A DNA stretch of 35,565 bases from the NCBI GenBank assembly GCA_040753085.1, contig JBFMHI010000016.1, positions 1-35,565 on the forward strand, given 5' to 3'. Shown piece by piece: positions 6,567 to 12,687 of the stretch. The notes under the pieces were generated by a model. It had not been told where the DNA came from. It searched no databases and worked only from the letters and a program-made list of their open reading frames with translations. The DNA is from a bacterium (lineage in GTDB: Bacteria; UBA9089; JASEGY01). Made by a program: the position numbers and the translations under genes. Positions within the stretch are counted from its first letter, which is position 1, and every line of letters begins with the position of its first letter.

Positions 6567-7412
6567 ATGCTTAACGCCCTGACCATTGACGTGGAAGATT
6601 ACTTTCAGGTTTCGGCCTTCGAATCGATTGTTAGCCGCCAAGATTGGTCGCTCTACGAGTGCCGGGTGGAACCGAATACCCGGCTAATCCTCAACATCCT
6701 GCGAGAGGCGGGAGTCAAGGCCACCTTTTTCATTTTAGGCTGGGTGGCCGAGCATTTTCGCTCTCTGGTGGCTGAGATAGCCTTTGAGGGCCATGAAATT
6801 GCCAGCCATGGGTATGCCCATCAACTTATTTACAATCAATCAAAGGATGAATTCAGAGAAGATATTGAAAAATCAATCGACCTCTTAGAGGGCATTACTG
6901 GAGAACCTGTTTTAGGTTATCGGGCGCCTTCTTATTCGATTACCCGCAACTCCTGGTGGGCCTTAGATGTCCTGATCGAAGCCGGGCTGAAATATGATTC
7001 CAGCATCTTTCCTATCCATCACGACCGATATGGCATTCCTGATTTCCCCCGGTTTCCTCATCAAATAAGAGATGACTTCTATGAATTCCCCATATCTACT
7101 TTAAAGATAGGGGGAATGAATTTCCCTATGGCCGGAGGAGGCTATTTTCGGCTTTTACCCTATCCGATCACCAGATGGGCCATAAACAGGATTAATGATC
7201 GAGAGAGGCAGCCGGTTATTTTTTACCTTCATCCCTGGGAATTTGATCCTGACCAGCCAAAGCAGCCCATAGGCGGATTAAGCCGATTCAGGCATTATGT
7301 TAATCTGGATAAGACCGAGGCTAAATTCAGAAGGCTCCTGGAAGACTTCCAATTCGCGCCGGTAAAAGAGATATTGGGGATTGGGGATTGCGGATTGCGG
7401 ATTGGAGGATGA
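6567..7412 (+). CDS. XrtA/PEP-CTERM-type polysaccharide deacetylase (DUF3473)
   Basis: A 281-residue NodB-fold protein. The N-terminus LTIDVEDYFQVSAF is characteristic of the exosortase-associated deacetylase family; GHEIASHGYAH carries the metal-binding H-x3-H, and GYRAPSYS is motif 3. The C-terminal part (GGGYFRLLPYPITRWAINRIN, VIFYLHPWEFDPDQP, SRFRHYVNL) matches the DUF3473 extension. Such enzymes probably remove acetyl groups from an exopolysaccharide made by a locus linked to PEP-CTERM/exosortase sorting. No exosortase gene is present here. The last residues (about 270-281, GIGDCGLRIGG) are encoded by GCGGATT heptamers, so the native C-terminus was probably extended by the repeat. It follows def by 26 bp and may share its transcript. 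Confidence 0.9.
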   Translation: MLNALTIDVEDYFQVSAFESIVSRQDWSLYECRVEPNTRLILNILREAGVKATFFILGWVAEHFRSLVAEIAFEGHEIASHGYAHQLIYNQSKDEFREDIEKSIDLLEGITGEPVLGYRAPSYSITRNSWWALDVLIEAGLKYDSSIFPIHHDRYGIPDFPRFPHQIRDDFYEFPISTLKIGGMNFPMAGGGYFRLLPYPITRWAINRINDRERQPVIFYLHPWEFDPDQPKQPIGGLSRFRHYVNLDKTEAKFRRLLEDFQFAPVKEILGIGDCGLRIGG

Positions 7413-7522
7413 GGTATTGTTCATCGTTTGGGTCATTCCTAAGTTTCGAGTTAGAGATTTCGCCCTTTTCTAAACCCGAAACTTGAAACTGAGACCAGGG
7501 CCGAAACGATGAACCATACCTC
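7411..7522. mobile_element. Element with GAGGTAT-GTTCATCGTTT terminal inverted repeats (F1)
   Basis: The ends are 19-bp inverted repeats with one mismatch: GAGGTATTGTTCATCGTTT on the left, and on the right the complement of GAGGTATGGTTCATCGTTT. Inside is GTTAGAGATTTCGCCCTTTT followed by CGAAAC heptamer-like words. A second copy of the interior and of GTTCATCGT is at 11471-11574. The left end overlaps the stop codon of the DUF3473 gene. No transposase is present. Confidence 0.65.
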
Positions 7523-7829
7523 TCTGGGAAGATTTTCGGATAAAAATATCAGCAGTAATACGATGCTGAACATACATCATCCGGTGACGGACAACCACAA
7601 GGGGTCCCTACGGACATTCAAGGTATATGTGGTAGGGACAGGATTTATCCCTGTCCGCCTCTGGAACGATTACCCGGCCAAGGCGGTAACCTGGAAAAAG
7701 TTCCCTCTCCCCTTGGGGGAGAGGGTTAGGGTGAGGGGGTAAAGCGTAAGCATAAGTAACTGTAATTATACTAAAATCAACGCTCAATTTTATCCGAGAG
7801 CGTTCTCTGGTTAAGAGGAGGTGATTGGA
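7523..7829. repeat. Gene-free stretch with two strong hairpins
   Basis: About 300 bp without a credible gene. GGACAGG (7636-7642) pairs with CCTGTCC (7650-7656). CCCTCTCCCC (7703-7712) pairs perfectly with GGGGAGAGGG (7716-7725) around TTG. I recall both palindromes as dispersed repeats in many environmental genomes. Neither is followed by a U-tract. The ribosome site of the next gene begins near 7813. Confidence 0.6.
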
Positions 7830-8216
7830 GTGGGAAGAATTGTATCGCACGTCACGGTGGAGAATCCGTTGAATCCAGAAAGCCGAGTTGAATGCGACGC
7901 CCTTGTCGATACGGGGGCTTCCCATATGATTTTGCCCCAGGCGTGGCGTGCACGTCTGGGTGAGCTTCGCGAGCTTGGAACCGTTGAGATGGAGACAGCC
8001 GATCAGTCCTTACTGAGAGGGACAGCCTGCGGGCCGGTGCAAATCCAGATTGAAGGCTTCCGGCCTATTTTCACTGAGGTCGTGTTTGTCGACATGAAAC
8101 CGGAGGACGGGAAGTACGAGCCTCTCCTCGGTTATATCGTGCTCGAACAATCTCAAGCCGCCGTGGATATGCTCGGCCACCGTCTTATCTATGTAAAGCA
8201 TCTTGATCTGAAGTAG
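7830..8216 (+). CDS. Retropepsin-like clan AA aspartic protease
   Basis: About 128 residues. I choose GTG 7830 because AGGAGG (7816-7821) is 8 bp upstream; GTG 7821 overlaps the ribosome site. The active-site motif is DALVDTGASHMILP (D-T-G-A-S), followed by a flap-like region and LLGYIVLEQSQAAVDMLGHRLI, matching small single-domain retropepsin-like proteins of the AF_0612 type. These are half the size of pepsin and should dimerise to form the active site. Substrates are unknown. It stands alone between repeats, and its base composition (more GC, no repeat inserts) differs a little from its neighbours, which would fit recent acquisition; that last point is inference. Confidence 0.85.
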   Translation: MGRIVSHVTVENPLNPESRVECDALVDTGASHMILPQAWRARLGELRELGTVEMETADQSLLRGTACGPVQIQIEGFRPIFTEVVFVDMKPEDGKYEPLLGYIVLEQSQAAVDMLGHRLIYVKHLDLK

Positions 8217-8224
8217 CTTCCCTT

Positions 8225-8295
8225 GTAACTACTACTCAGATGGATAGGCTGAAGGTTGAAGGCTATTGAACTTCAGCCTTCAGCCTATCAGTTAC
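8225..8295. repeat. Inverted GCTGAAG element bounded by GTAAC/GTTAC (element D)
   Basis: Left arm 8244-8261 and right arm 8271-8288 form an 18-bp stem with a single G-T pair and a 9-nt loop. The outer ends CCTTGTAAC and GTTACCAAGG are a short inverted repeat, echoing the GTAAC ends of elements A, B, C and E. It could stop transcription after the protease gene, but there is no U-tract. Confidence 0.7.
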
Positions 8296-8324
8296 CAAGG
8301 CGTGGAGGTCGTGATTATTGGCCA

Positions 8325-9536
8325 ATGAAGATTCTTACCCTAACCACCCTTTTCCCCAACCCGAAACAACCGCATTTGGGCCTTTTTGTCCGCGAACGGG
8401 TAAAGGCCATGAGCCATTTATGTGAGCTTAAGGTAGTGGCTCCGATCAGATGGCCCAGTCGATGGCGGATGGCGGATGGCGGATTTAGAATCCGAAATCC
8501 GAAATCTGAAATCCAAAATCCAAAATTAGAGGTTTTCCATCCCTCGGTCTTTCTGTGGCCAGGGATAGGTCGTTCCCTGCACTGGGTGGCTTATTTCCTT
8601 TCCGTAGTTAGAACCATCTCAAGACTTCGGCAGACCTTTTCTTTTGATCTTCTGGATGTGCACTATGCCTATCCGGACGGGGCGGCCGGGGTACTGTTGG
8701 GTAAATATTTGAAGGTGCCGGTAAGTATCACGGTTCGGGGAACGGACATCAACCTCTTTAGCCGGGAGAGACTTCGGGGAAGGGTGATTCAATGGGCTTT
8801 AGTTGAAGCCGATCTGGTTATTGCCGTTTCCGTTGATTTAGGGAGAAAAGTAGTTGATCTGGGGGTTAGCCCTGAAAAGGTGAAGATTATTCCTAATGGG
8901 GTCGATTCAGAGAAATTTTATCCGGTAAACCCTGCGGAGGCGAGGAGGCAGTTGGGATTGTCCTCTGAGTCTTTGGTCATTCTTTCTGTGGCTAATTTGA
9001 TAAAGACAAAGGGGATTCATCATATTATCGAGGCGGTGAAGGAAGTTAGGGAGAAAGGGAAAGAGGTGAATTTAATTATTGTAGGTGAAGGCCAGGCCAG
9101 GCCGGGTTTGGAAAGGCAAATCAGAGACCTGGGCTTGATTGATTCGGTTAAACTTATTGGAGCTTGCGAACAGACTCAATTATATCTCTGGTATAATGCC
9201 GCTAACCTTTTCTGTTTGGCCTCTTATCGGGAGGGTTGTCCTAATGTCTTGCTGGAGGCATTAGCCTGCGGCTGTCCGGTGGCGGCTGTTGAGGTGGGTG
9301 GTGTGCCTGAGATTATTACTTCTGAAGACTATGGCCTTCTGGTAAAGAGTCCTCCTGATCGGGGCAGCCTGTCAGAGGCTATCTGGAAGGCCTTGAATAA
9401 AGACTGGGATAGAGAAAAGCTAATTAGCTATGCCCGGGAAAGGACCTGGGATAAGGTAGCCGAGCAGGTTATGATAGAATTCAATCAGATTGCGGATTGC
9501 GAATCGCGAATCGCGAATTGCGAATTACGGATTTAG
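8325..9536 (+). CDS. GT4-family glycosyltransferase with repeat-encoded insertion
   Basis: About 403 residues from ATG 8325 (MKILTLTTLFPNPKQPHLG); the longer frame from 8256 is translated repeat. It probably transfers a sugar from a nucleotide donor during exopolysaccharide or cell-surface glycan synthesis at the cytoplasmic membrane. The GT-B fold is clear: the N-terminal QPHLGLFVRERVKAM, DVHYAYPDGAAGVLL, VRGTDINLF, then the donor domain PNGVDSEKFYP, LSVANLIKTKG, IVGEGQ, and the EX7E motif REGCPNVLLEALACGCPVAAVEVGGVPEII. Residues about 46-68 (MADGGFRIRNPKSEIQNPK) are encoded by a palindromic repeat (8461-8528) where homologues have a short variable loop. The C-terminal tail from about residue 387 is again repeat-encoded, and the stop TAG (9534-9536) is part of the repeat core. 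Confidence 0.92.
   Translation: MKILTLTTLFPNPKQPHLGLFVRERVKAMSHLCELKVVAPIRWPSRWRMADGGFRIRNPKSEIQNPKLEVFHPSVFLWPGIGRSLHWVAYFLSVVRTISRLRQTFSFDLLDVHYAYPDGAAGVLLGKYLKVPVSITVRGTDINLFSRERLRGRVIQWALVEADLVIAVSVDLGRKVVDLGVSPEKVKIIPNGVDSEKFYPVNPAEARRQLGLSSESLVILSVANLIKTKGIHHIIEAVKEVREKGKEVNLIIVGEGQARPGLERQIRDLGLIDSVKLIGACEQTQLYLWYNAANLFCLASYREGCPNVLLEALACGCPVAAVEVGGVPEIITSEDYGLLVKSPPDRGSLSEAIWKALNKDWDREKLISYARERTWDKVAEQVMIEFNQIADCESRIANCELRI
8461..8528. repeat. Palindromic heptamer element inserted in the GT4 gene
   Basis: ATGGCGG heptamers run into the core GGATTTAGAATCCGAAATCC and then GAAATC/AAAATCC heptamers. The element is in frame with the glycosyltransferase and contains no stop in that frame. 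The same core is at 2945, 9527 and 10581. Confidence 0.88.
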
Positions 9537-9711
9537 AATTCGAAATCCAAAATCCGAAATCTGCAATCGGTATGTTCGCAATCCGCAATCCGCGATTCGC
9601 AATCCGCGATCCGCAATTCGCAATCCGCAATCCGCAATTCGCAATCCGCGATTCGCAATCCGCGATCCGCAATCCGCGATCCGCGATTCGCGATTCGCAA
9701 TCCGCAATCCA
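9484..9711. repeat. Long inverted GCGGATT / AATCCGC heptamer array
   Basis: About 30 imperfect heptamers. The first 45 bp are GCGGATT/GCGAATC; after the core GGATTTAGAATTCGAAATCC the strand sense flips to AATCCGC/GATTCGC for over 140 bp. The array spans the end of the glycosyltransferase gene and reaches the start codon of the next gene (9712). Heptamers are open in all six frames, so ORFs appear here on both strands. Confidence 0.93.
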
Positions 9712-10818
9712 ATGTATGTTTTAATCACCGTTGACACCGAATCCAGTAAACGTCGAGGCAAGCCCTTGCCTTATGAACAGATGGTCTATGGCCGGGTAGG
9801 GGAAGAGTGCTTCGGTATTCCAAAGATTATTTCTATCTGTAATCAATATGGGCTGGGGGCTACCTTTTTTGTCAGTGTCTTTGAGGCCCAGCATTATGGG
9901 GCAGACCTTATCAAAAAGACCTGCTTAGATATAGCTGAGGCAGGCCATGATGTTCAGCTCCATACCCATCCTAACTGGATATATTCGGATTGGCTTATGT
10001 GGCAATATCCCTTGGAGAGGCAGATAGAGCTGATCAAAAGGGGCAAGGAGATGCTTTGCCAATTTTTGGGGGAACCGCCCATTGCCCATCGGGCCGGAGC
10101 ATTTGGAGCGGATTTTAATACCTTGAAGGCCCTGGCCGCCAACGCCATCCCGATCGATTCCTCTTTTTTCTTTGGGTATCCTTATTGCCGGCTTACCTCG
10201 CCACCGCTCTCCAAAAACGGCATATCAGTAATCAGCGGAATGCAGATGGCGGCATCCGCCATCCGCCATTCGCCATCGGCTAATGGAGTGGTGGAGATAC
10301 CGCCCACAATTTTTACTGAAATAAAATTAGGTTCCTTTAAGCGCTACCGGAACCTTGATCCCTACACGACTTCTTTGCCTGAGATGATTCGAGTGGTTAA
10401 GCAGGCCAAGGAGAGAGGCTTGAAGACCGTGGTGGTCTTGCTGCACAGTTTTACCTTTTTAAGGATGGACAGGGATCGAACCAGATTTGAACCGGACTGG
10501 AAGGACATTAAGAAATTCGACCAGTTTTGTGCCTGGCTCAAAGGCGAGCCGGGGATAGAGGTGGTCACCATGAAACAGATTGCGGATTTAGAATCCGAAA
10601 TCCGCAATCCGAAATCCGCAATCAGTATGTCCGCAATCCGCCATCCAAAATCCGAAATCGAAGATGACCTGGTGCCTCATCCGGGTATGCCCTATACCCT
10701 TATGCGGTCTTTTACTCACTTCCGAAAGAGCCGGAAAAACAAACTGGTGGCCATATTTAGTCTGAGCACCGGTCTATTTCTCCTGATGTTTCTCGGGTGG
10801 CTTATTGGATTTCGGTAA
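9712..10818 (+). CDS. Polysaccharide deacetylase-like protein with C-terminal membrane helix
   Basis: About 368 residues from ATG 9712 (MYVLITVDTESSKRRGK). The frame is open through the upstream array to 9490, but that part is pure repeat; no Shine-Dalgarno is seen at either start. NodB-like motifs: TVDTE (motif 1), DVQLHTHPNW (H-x-H metal site), HRAGAFGAD (motif 3) and VVVLLHSFTFL (motif 5), so it probably acts on an acetylated or otherwise modified glycan. Residues about 178-190 (AASAIRHSPSA) and 289-318 (DLESEIRNPKSAISMSAIRHPKSE) are encoded by heptamer repeats. A C-terminal hydrophobic helix (LVAIFSLSTGLFLLMFLGWLIGF) should anchor it. The TAA stop lies inside element E; without that insertion the frame would continue to 10987. 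Confidence 0.82.
   Translation: MYVLITVDTESSKRRGKPLPYEQMVYGRVGEECFGIPKIISICNQYGLGATFFVSVFEAQHYGADLIKKTCLDIAEAGHDVQLHTHPNWIYSDWLMWQYPLERQIELIKRGKEMLCQFLGEPPIAHRAGAFGADFNTLKALAANAIPIDSSFFFGYPYCRLTSPPLSKNGISVISGMQMAASAIRHSPSANGVVEIPPTIFTEIKLGSFKRYRNLDPYTTSLPEMIRVVKQAKERGLKTVVVLLHSFTFLRMDRDRTRFEPDWKDIKKFDQFCAWLKGEPGIEVVTMKQIADLESEIRNPKSAISMSAIRHPKSEIEDDLVPHPGMPYTLMRSFTHFRKSRKNKLVAIFSLSTGLFLLMFLGWLIGFR
10244..10280. repeat. GATGGCGG/CCGCCATC repeat inside deacetylase gene
   Basis: GATGGCGG is followed by the inverted heptamers CCGCCAT, CCGCCAT, TCGCCAT. The reading frame passes through without a stop, giving AASAIRHSPSA. It is flanked by ordinary deacetylase sequence on both sides. Confidence 0.75.
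10576..10664. repeat. Palindromic heptamer element near the 3' end of deacetylase gene
   Basis: GCGGATTTAGAATCCGAAAT is followed by CCGCAAT/CCGAAAT heptamers. The same core as at 8481 is here read in a different frame (ADLESEIRNP rather than GFRIRNP). It lies between the NodB-like domain and the membrane helix. Confidence 0.88.
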
Positions 10819-10906
10819 TCGTTCACCACAGAGATACAGAGACATAGAGAATGATTTTAGATTTTTCTCAGTGTCTCTGTGTCTCCGTGGTGAGGTGAAC
10901 GGTTAC
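10815..10906. mobile_element. 92-bp MITE-like element with 8-bp target duplication (element E)
   Basis: Ends GTAATCGTTCACCACAGAGA and (right, reverse-complemented) GTAACCGTTCACCTCACCAC are inverted repeats, continuing as AYACAGAGACA on both arms with a 5-bp offset. GGATTTCG occurs flush on both sides (10807-10814 and 10907-10914), as expected for an 8-bp target duplication. The left end GTAA supplies the TAA stop of the deacetylase gene. No transposase is encoded; the GTAAC-GTTCA ends match elements A and C, so a shared mobilising enzyme is plausible. Confidence 0.8.
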
Positions 10907-10914
10907 GGATTTCG

Positions 10915-11043
10915 CCCCCACTTGGTGGGCACCCCAGATTTCGGATGGCAAATTTGGGAATGGATTTGGGGCATGGTTCAAAGATGACCCTTTGCTTGTC
11001 TTACTTCGGTTTAGACAGGATAGGTTCCGGGTTTTTCGTCGGT
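10915..11043. other. Gene-free stretch, possible former 3' end of the deacetylase gene
   Basis: If element E and one target copy are removed, the deacetylase frame continues through RPHLVGTPDFGWQIWEWI to a stop at 10985-10987. Whether this was ever the native C-terminus is unknown. CCCAC-TTG-GTGGG near 10919 is a small hairpin. Confidence 0.4.
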
Positions 11044-11098
11044 CGTCTTGCGTCTCTCTTCCCTCGTCCCTCGCCTCTCGCCTCTCATTTCTCATCTC
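11044..11098. repeat. Degenerate TCGCCTC-type heptamer array
   Basis: The sequence divides into eight consecutive 7-mers: CGTCTTG, CGTCTCT, CTTCCCT, CGTCCCT, CGCCTCT, CGCCTCT, CATTTCT, CATCTCT. The units are diverged but the 7-bp register is kept throughout. Confidence 0.75.
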
Positions 11099-11157
11099 TT
11101 AATTCGTTGATTGACAGTAAGTTATCTTCTATTCTATTAAATCATAACAAAAAATAG

Positions 11158-11186
11158 TTGACAAAAAATCGATTTTGGTGTATGAT
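11158..11186 (+). promoter_or_regulatory. Sigma-70-type promoter
   Basis: TTGACA (11158-11163), 17-bp spacer, TATGAT (11181-11186), in an AT-rich stretch. No ORF follows closely; the next gene starts at 12063, so it either drives an untranslated RNA or a long leader. Confidence 0.6.
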
Positions 11187-11368
11187 AAGCCAACGTTTGA
11201 ATAGAGCACGGATCACAATTAATTAGTGTACGTGTTTTTTTTCTTTTTAAGGGGTGTTTTATACTATATATTGTATATAAGGGGTAGACCCTAATACTAT
11301 ATATGCCCTTTAGAGATATTTATAGTATAGTATAGATAGAATTTTTAAGACCGAATTTAAAAAAGTTG
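11187..11368. other. AT-rich gene-free stretch
   Basis: It contains an 8-T tract after GTGTACGTG near 11240 and two similar segments with AAGGGGT and TACTATATAT (about 11251-11310). I see no gene. It may carry protein-binding or bent DNA upstream of the second promoter. Confidence 0.35.
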
Positions 11369-11397
11369 TTGACAAAGATAGGCTCTTAGTGTAGAAT
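11369..11397 (+). promoter_or_regulatory. Sigma-70-type promoter
   Basis: TTGACA (11369-11374), 17-bp spacer, TAGAAT (11392-11397), the same hexamers and spacing as at 3741-3769. Transcription would start near 11404 and reach the coiled-coil gene at 12063 after about 660 nt of untranslated, repeat-rich RNA. Confidence 0.7.
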
Positions 11398-11470
11398 ATG
11401 GATTCAAAATAAAAGAGGGGTGCAGTCTCTTTATTTGCATAGTATCACAAGGCTTGAAACCATTGGCCTG

Positions 11471-11574
11471 GTTCATCGTGAGGGGGCAGGCATAAGTTTT
11501 GGGTTAGAGATTTCGTCCTTTTCCAGACCCGAAAATCGAAACCCGAAACTGAACCAATGGCCGAAACGATGAAC
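11471..11574. mobile_element. Element with GTTCATCGT ends, second copy (F2)
   Basis: It starts GTTCATCGTG and ends CGAAACGATGAAC. The interior GGGTTAGAGATTTCGTCCTT then CCAGACCCGAAA closely matches F1 (7411-7522), with an additional CGAAACC heptamer. The outer 7 bp of the F1 ends (GAGGTAT) are missing here. Confidence 0.65.
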
Positions 11575-11639
11575 AAAGCTTATTTAATCCTACCAATGAA
11601 ACACAGTTTTAGATCCAGCAAACATTGTCCCAGCCAGTT

Positions 11640-11810
11640 TATTTTATCCGGGAATTTTCAAGGTTACCTGAAGGGGAAGGGGTAGATTTTATCGGGGAAT
11701 TATTTTATCCGGGAATTTTCAAGGTTACCCGAAGGGGAAGGGGTAAATTTTAGCCGGGAATTATTTTATCCGGGAATTTCCAAGGTTACCTGAAGGGGTA
11801 ACGGTTAAAT
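11640..11810. repeat. 61-bp direct repeat, three copies
   Basis: Copies begin TATTTTATCCGGGAATTT at 11640, 11701 and 11762, an exact 61-bp period. Each continues with CAAGGTTACCTGAAGGGG or a close variant; the third copy stops after GAAGGGGTAACGG. It lies in the presumed leader of the coiled-coil gene. Confidence 0.9.
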
Positions 11811-11853
11811 ACTCTCTGCTTTTCTGGGGGAGACGGGATGGGTTTTAACTAAG

Positions 11854-11927
11854 GGCGGTTAAGCTTGTCCGGCTACTTTGAGGGGCCGGGCAGGCTTAGT
11901 CGCTGGGTTGCCTTCTCTGGTGAGAAG
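11854..11927 (+). other. Two-hairpin structured RNA candidate
   Basis: GCGGTTAAGCTTGTCCGGC (11855-11873) pairs over all 19 positions with GCCGGGCAGGCTTAGTCGC (11885-11903) if G-U pairs are allowed; the loop is 11 nt. A second hairpin follows: CTTCTC (11912-11917), loop UGGU, GAGAAG (11922-11927). Five or six G-U pairs mean the + strand RNA folds far better than the DNA or the complementary RNA. It does not match a riboswitch class I know. Its place upstream of 12063 suggests a leader element. Confidence 0.55.
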
Positions 11928-11958
11928 CTGGTTAGAAAAACGAATAGACCGGGAGGGG

Positions 11959-12051
11959 CAATAGCCGATAGGTAATAGCCAGTAGCCAATAGTCCCTTTG
12001 GTCCTTTTGGTCCCTTTGGGTTAAAGAGCCAATGGGCTATTGGCTCTTGGA
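11959..12051. repeat. Composite repeat: CAATAGC + GTCCTTTTG + AAGAGCCAAT hairpin
   Basis: Heptamers CAATAGC/CGATAGG, then nonamers GTCCCTTTG/GTCCTTTTG, then GGGTTAAAGAGCC. AAGAGCCAAT (12024-12033) pairs perfectly with ATTGGCTCTT (12039-12048) around GGGCT. This hairpin lies just before the purine-rich ribosome site of the gene at 12063, so it could affect its translation. Confidence 0.85.
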
Positions 12052-12062
12052 AGGGGATTAAG

Positions 12063-12608
12063 ATGAGATCGGCTTTAGCGGCTTTATTTCTTTCGATAGC
12101 TTTAATCGCGGGTATTTGTGGCAGCCCGGCTTATGCGGCTGGTGAAAAGGACGAGATGACCCTTGGGCAGCGGATGAGTAGATTAGAGGAGCGAATGCTT
12201 AGATTAGAGGTTATGTTGGAAGAGAAGTTTAAGGCCATCGATCAAAGGTTTGAGGCAGTCAATCAAAGATTTGAGGCAGTCGATCAAAGGTTTGAGGCGG
12301 TCAATCAGAGGATTGACGATTTGAAGGCCAGCGTTGAGGAGAGGTTTAATTATGTCTATATAATGTTAGGCGGTATTTTAGCTCTATTAGGCGGCGTTTT
12401 TGCTCTTATGGGGATTATGCTTAGCAAGGTGGTTTCGGTGTTGAGCGAAGAAAGGCCGATAGGTCACCGGCATTATGAGCAGATACAGAGGAGAGAGGAT
12501 GAGATAGAGGCTGAAATCAGGTCAATAAAGCGGAGAGAAGAAGAGATATTCGGCCGGTTAGAGAATCGGGTAGGCCGAATAGAAGAACAACTCCCGGTGG
12601 CAGCCTGA
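12063..12608 (+). CDS. Exported coiled-coil protein with a membrane helix
   Basis: A 181-residue protein starting at ATG 12063 with AAGGGGA about 8 bp upstream. Residues 1-25 look like a signal peptide (ALAALFLSIALIAGICGSPAYA). Residues 33-95 are a coiled coil, including four heptads of DQRFEAV/NQRFEAV (60-87) that are also a 21-bp DNA repeat. A strong membrane helix (YVYIMLGGILALLGGVFALMGIML, 97-120) is followed by a second charged helical stretch (140-178). I do not recognise a named family. It is the last small gene before the giant surface protein, 324 bp away; a similar coiled-coil/membrane protein lies just after the giant gene, so both might assist its export or anchoring. That is inference from position. 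Confidence 0.8.
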   Translation: MRSALAALFLSIALIAGICGSPAYAAGEKDEMTLGQRMSRLEERMLRLEVMLEEKFKAIDQRFEAVNQRFEAVDQRFEAVNQRIDDLKASVEERFNYVYIMLGGILALLGGVFALMGIMLSKVVSVLSEERPIGHRHYEQIQRREDEIEAEIRSIKRREEEIFGRLENRVGRIEEQLPVAA

Positions 12609-12687
12609 GAGCAGGCCCAGGCAGCCTGGCGCGTGGGATTTGTCCACCGAGGAGTGACCCAGACATCTGGCTGGTGATTTAGAAGTG

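Noticed and set aside
7509-7742. A 77-codon ORF starting MNHTSLGRFSDKN
   Set aside because: It begins inside element F1 and runs through two dispersed palindromes; no domain, no convincing ribosome site.
8256-8324. Longer start for the glycosyltransferase
   Set aside because: The added residues (ELQPSAY and on) are translation of the GCTGAAG inverted repeat; MKILTLTTLFP is a normal GT4 start.
9481-9761. ORFs on both strands across the AATCCGC array
   Set aside because: Again only heptamer translation (NPQSAIR or ADCGLRI); the real gene begins at 9712.
11111-11140. A further promoter TTGACA-N18-TATTAA
   Set aside because: Spacing and -10 are less good and it lies only 47 bp upstream of a better one; could be real but not supported.
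11216-11246. Intrinsic terminator at the 8-T tract
   Set aside because: The preceding inverted sequence (CAC...GTG) is too short and AT-rich to form a stable hairpin.
11854-11927. Cyclic-di-GMP or other known riboswitch
   Set aside because: I compared it with the c-di-GMP-I conserved core from memory and it does not match; kept only as an unknown structured RNA.
12063-12608. Toxin-antitoxin or phage holin for the small membrane proteins
   Set aside because: Long coiled coils and a signal peptide do not fit these; no partner gene overlaps.
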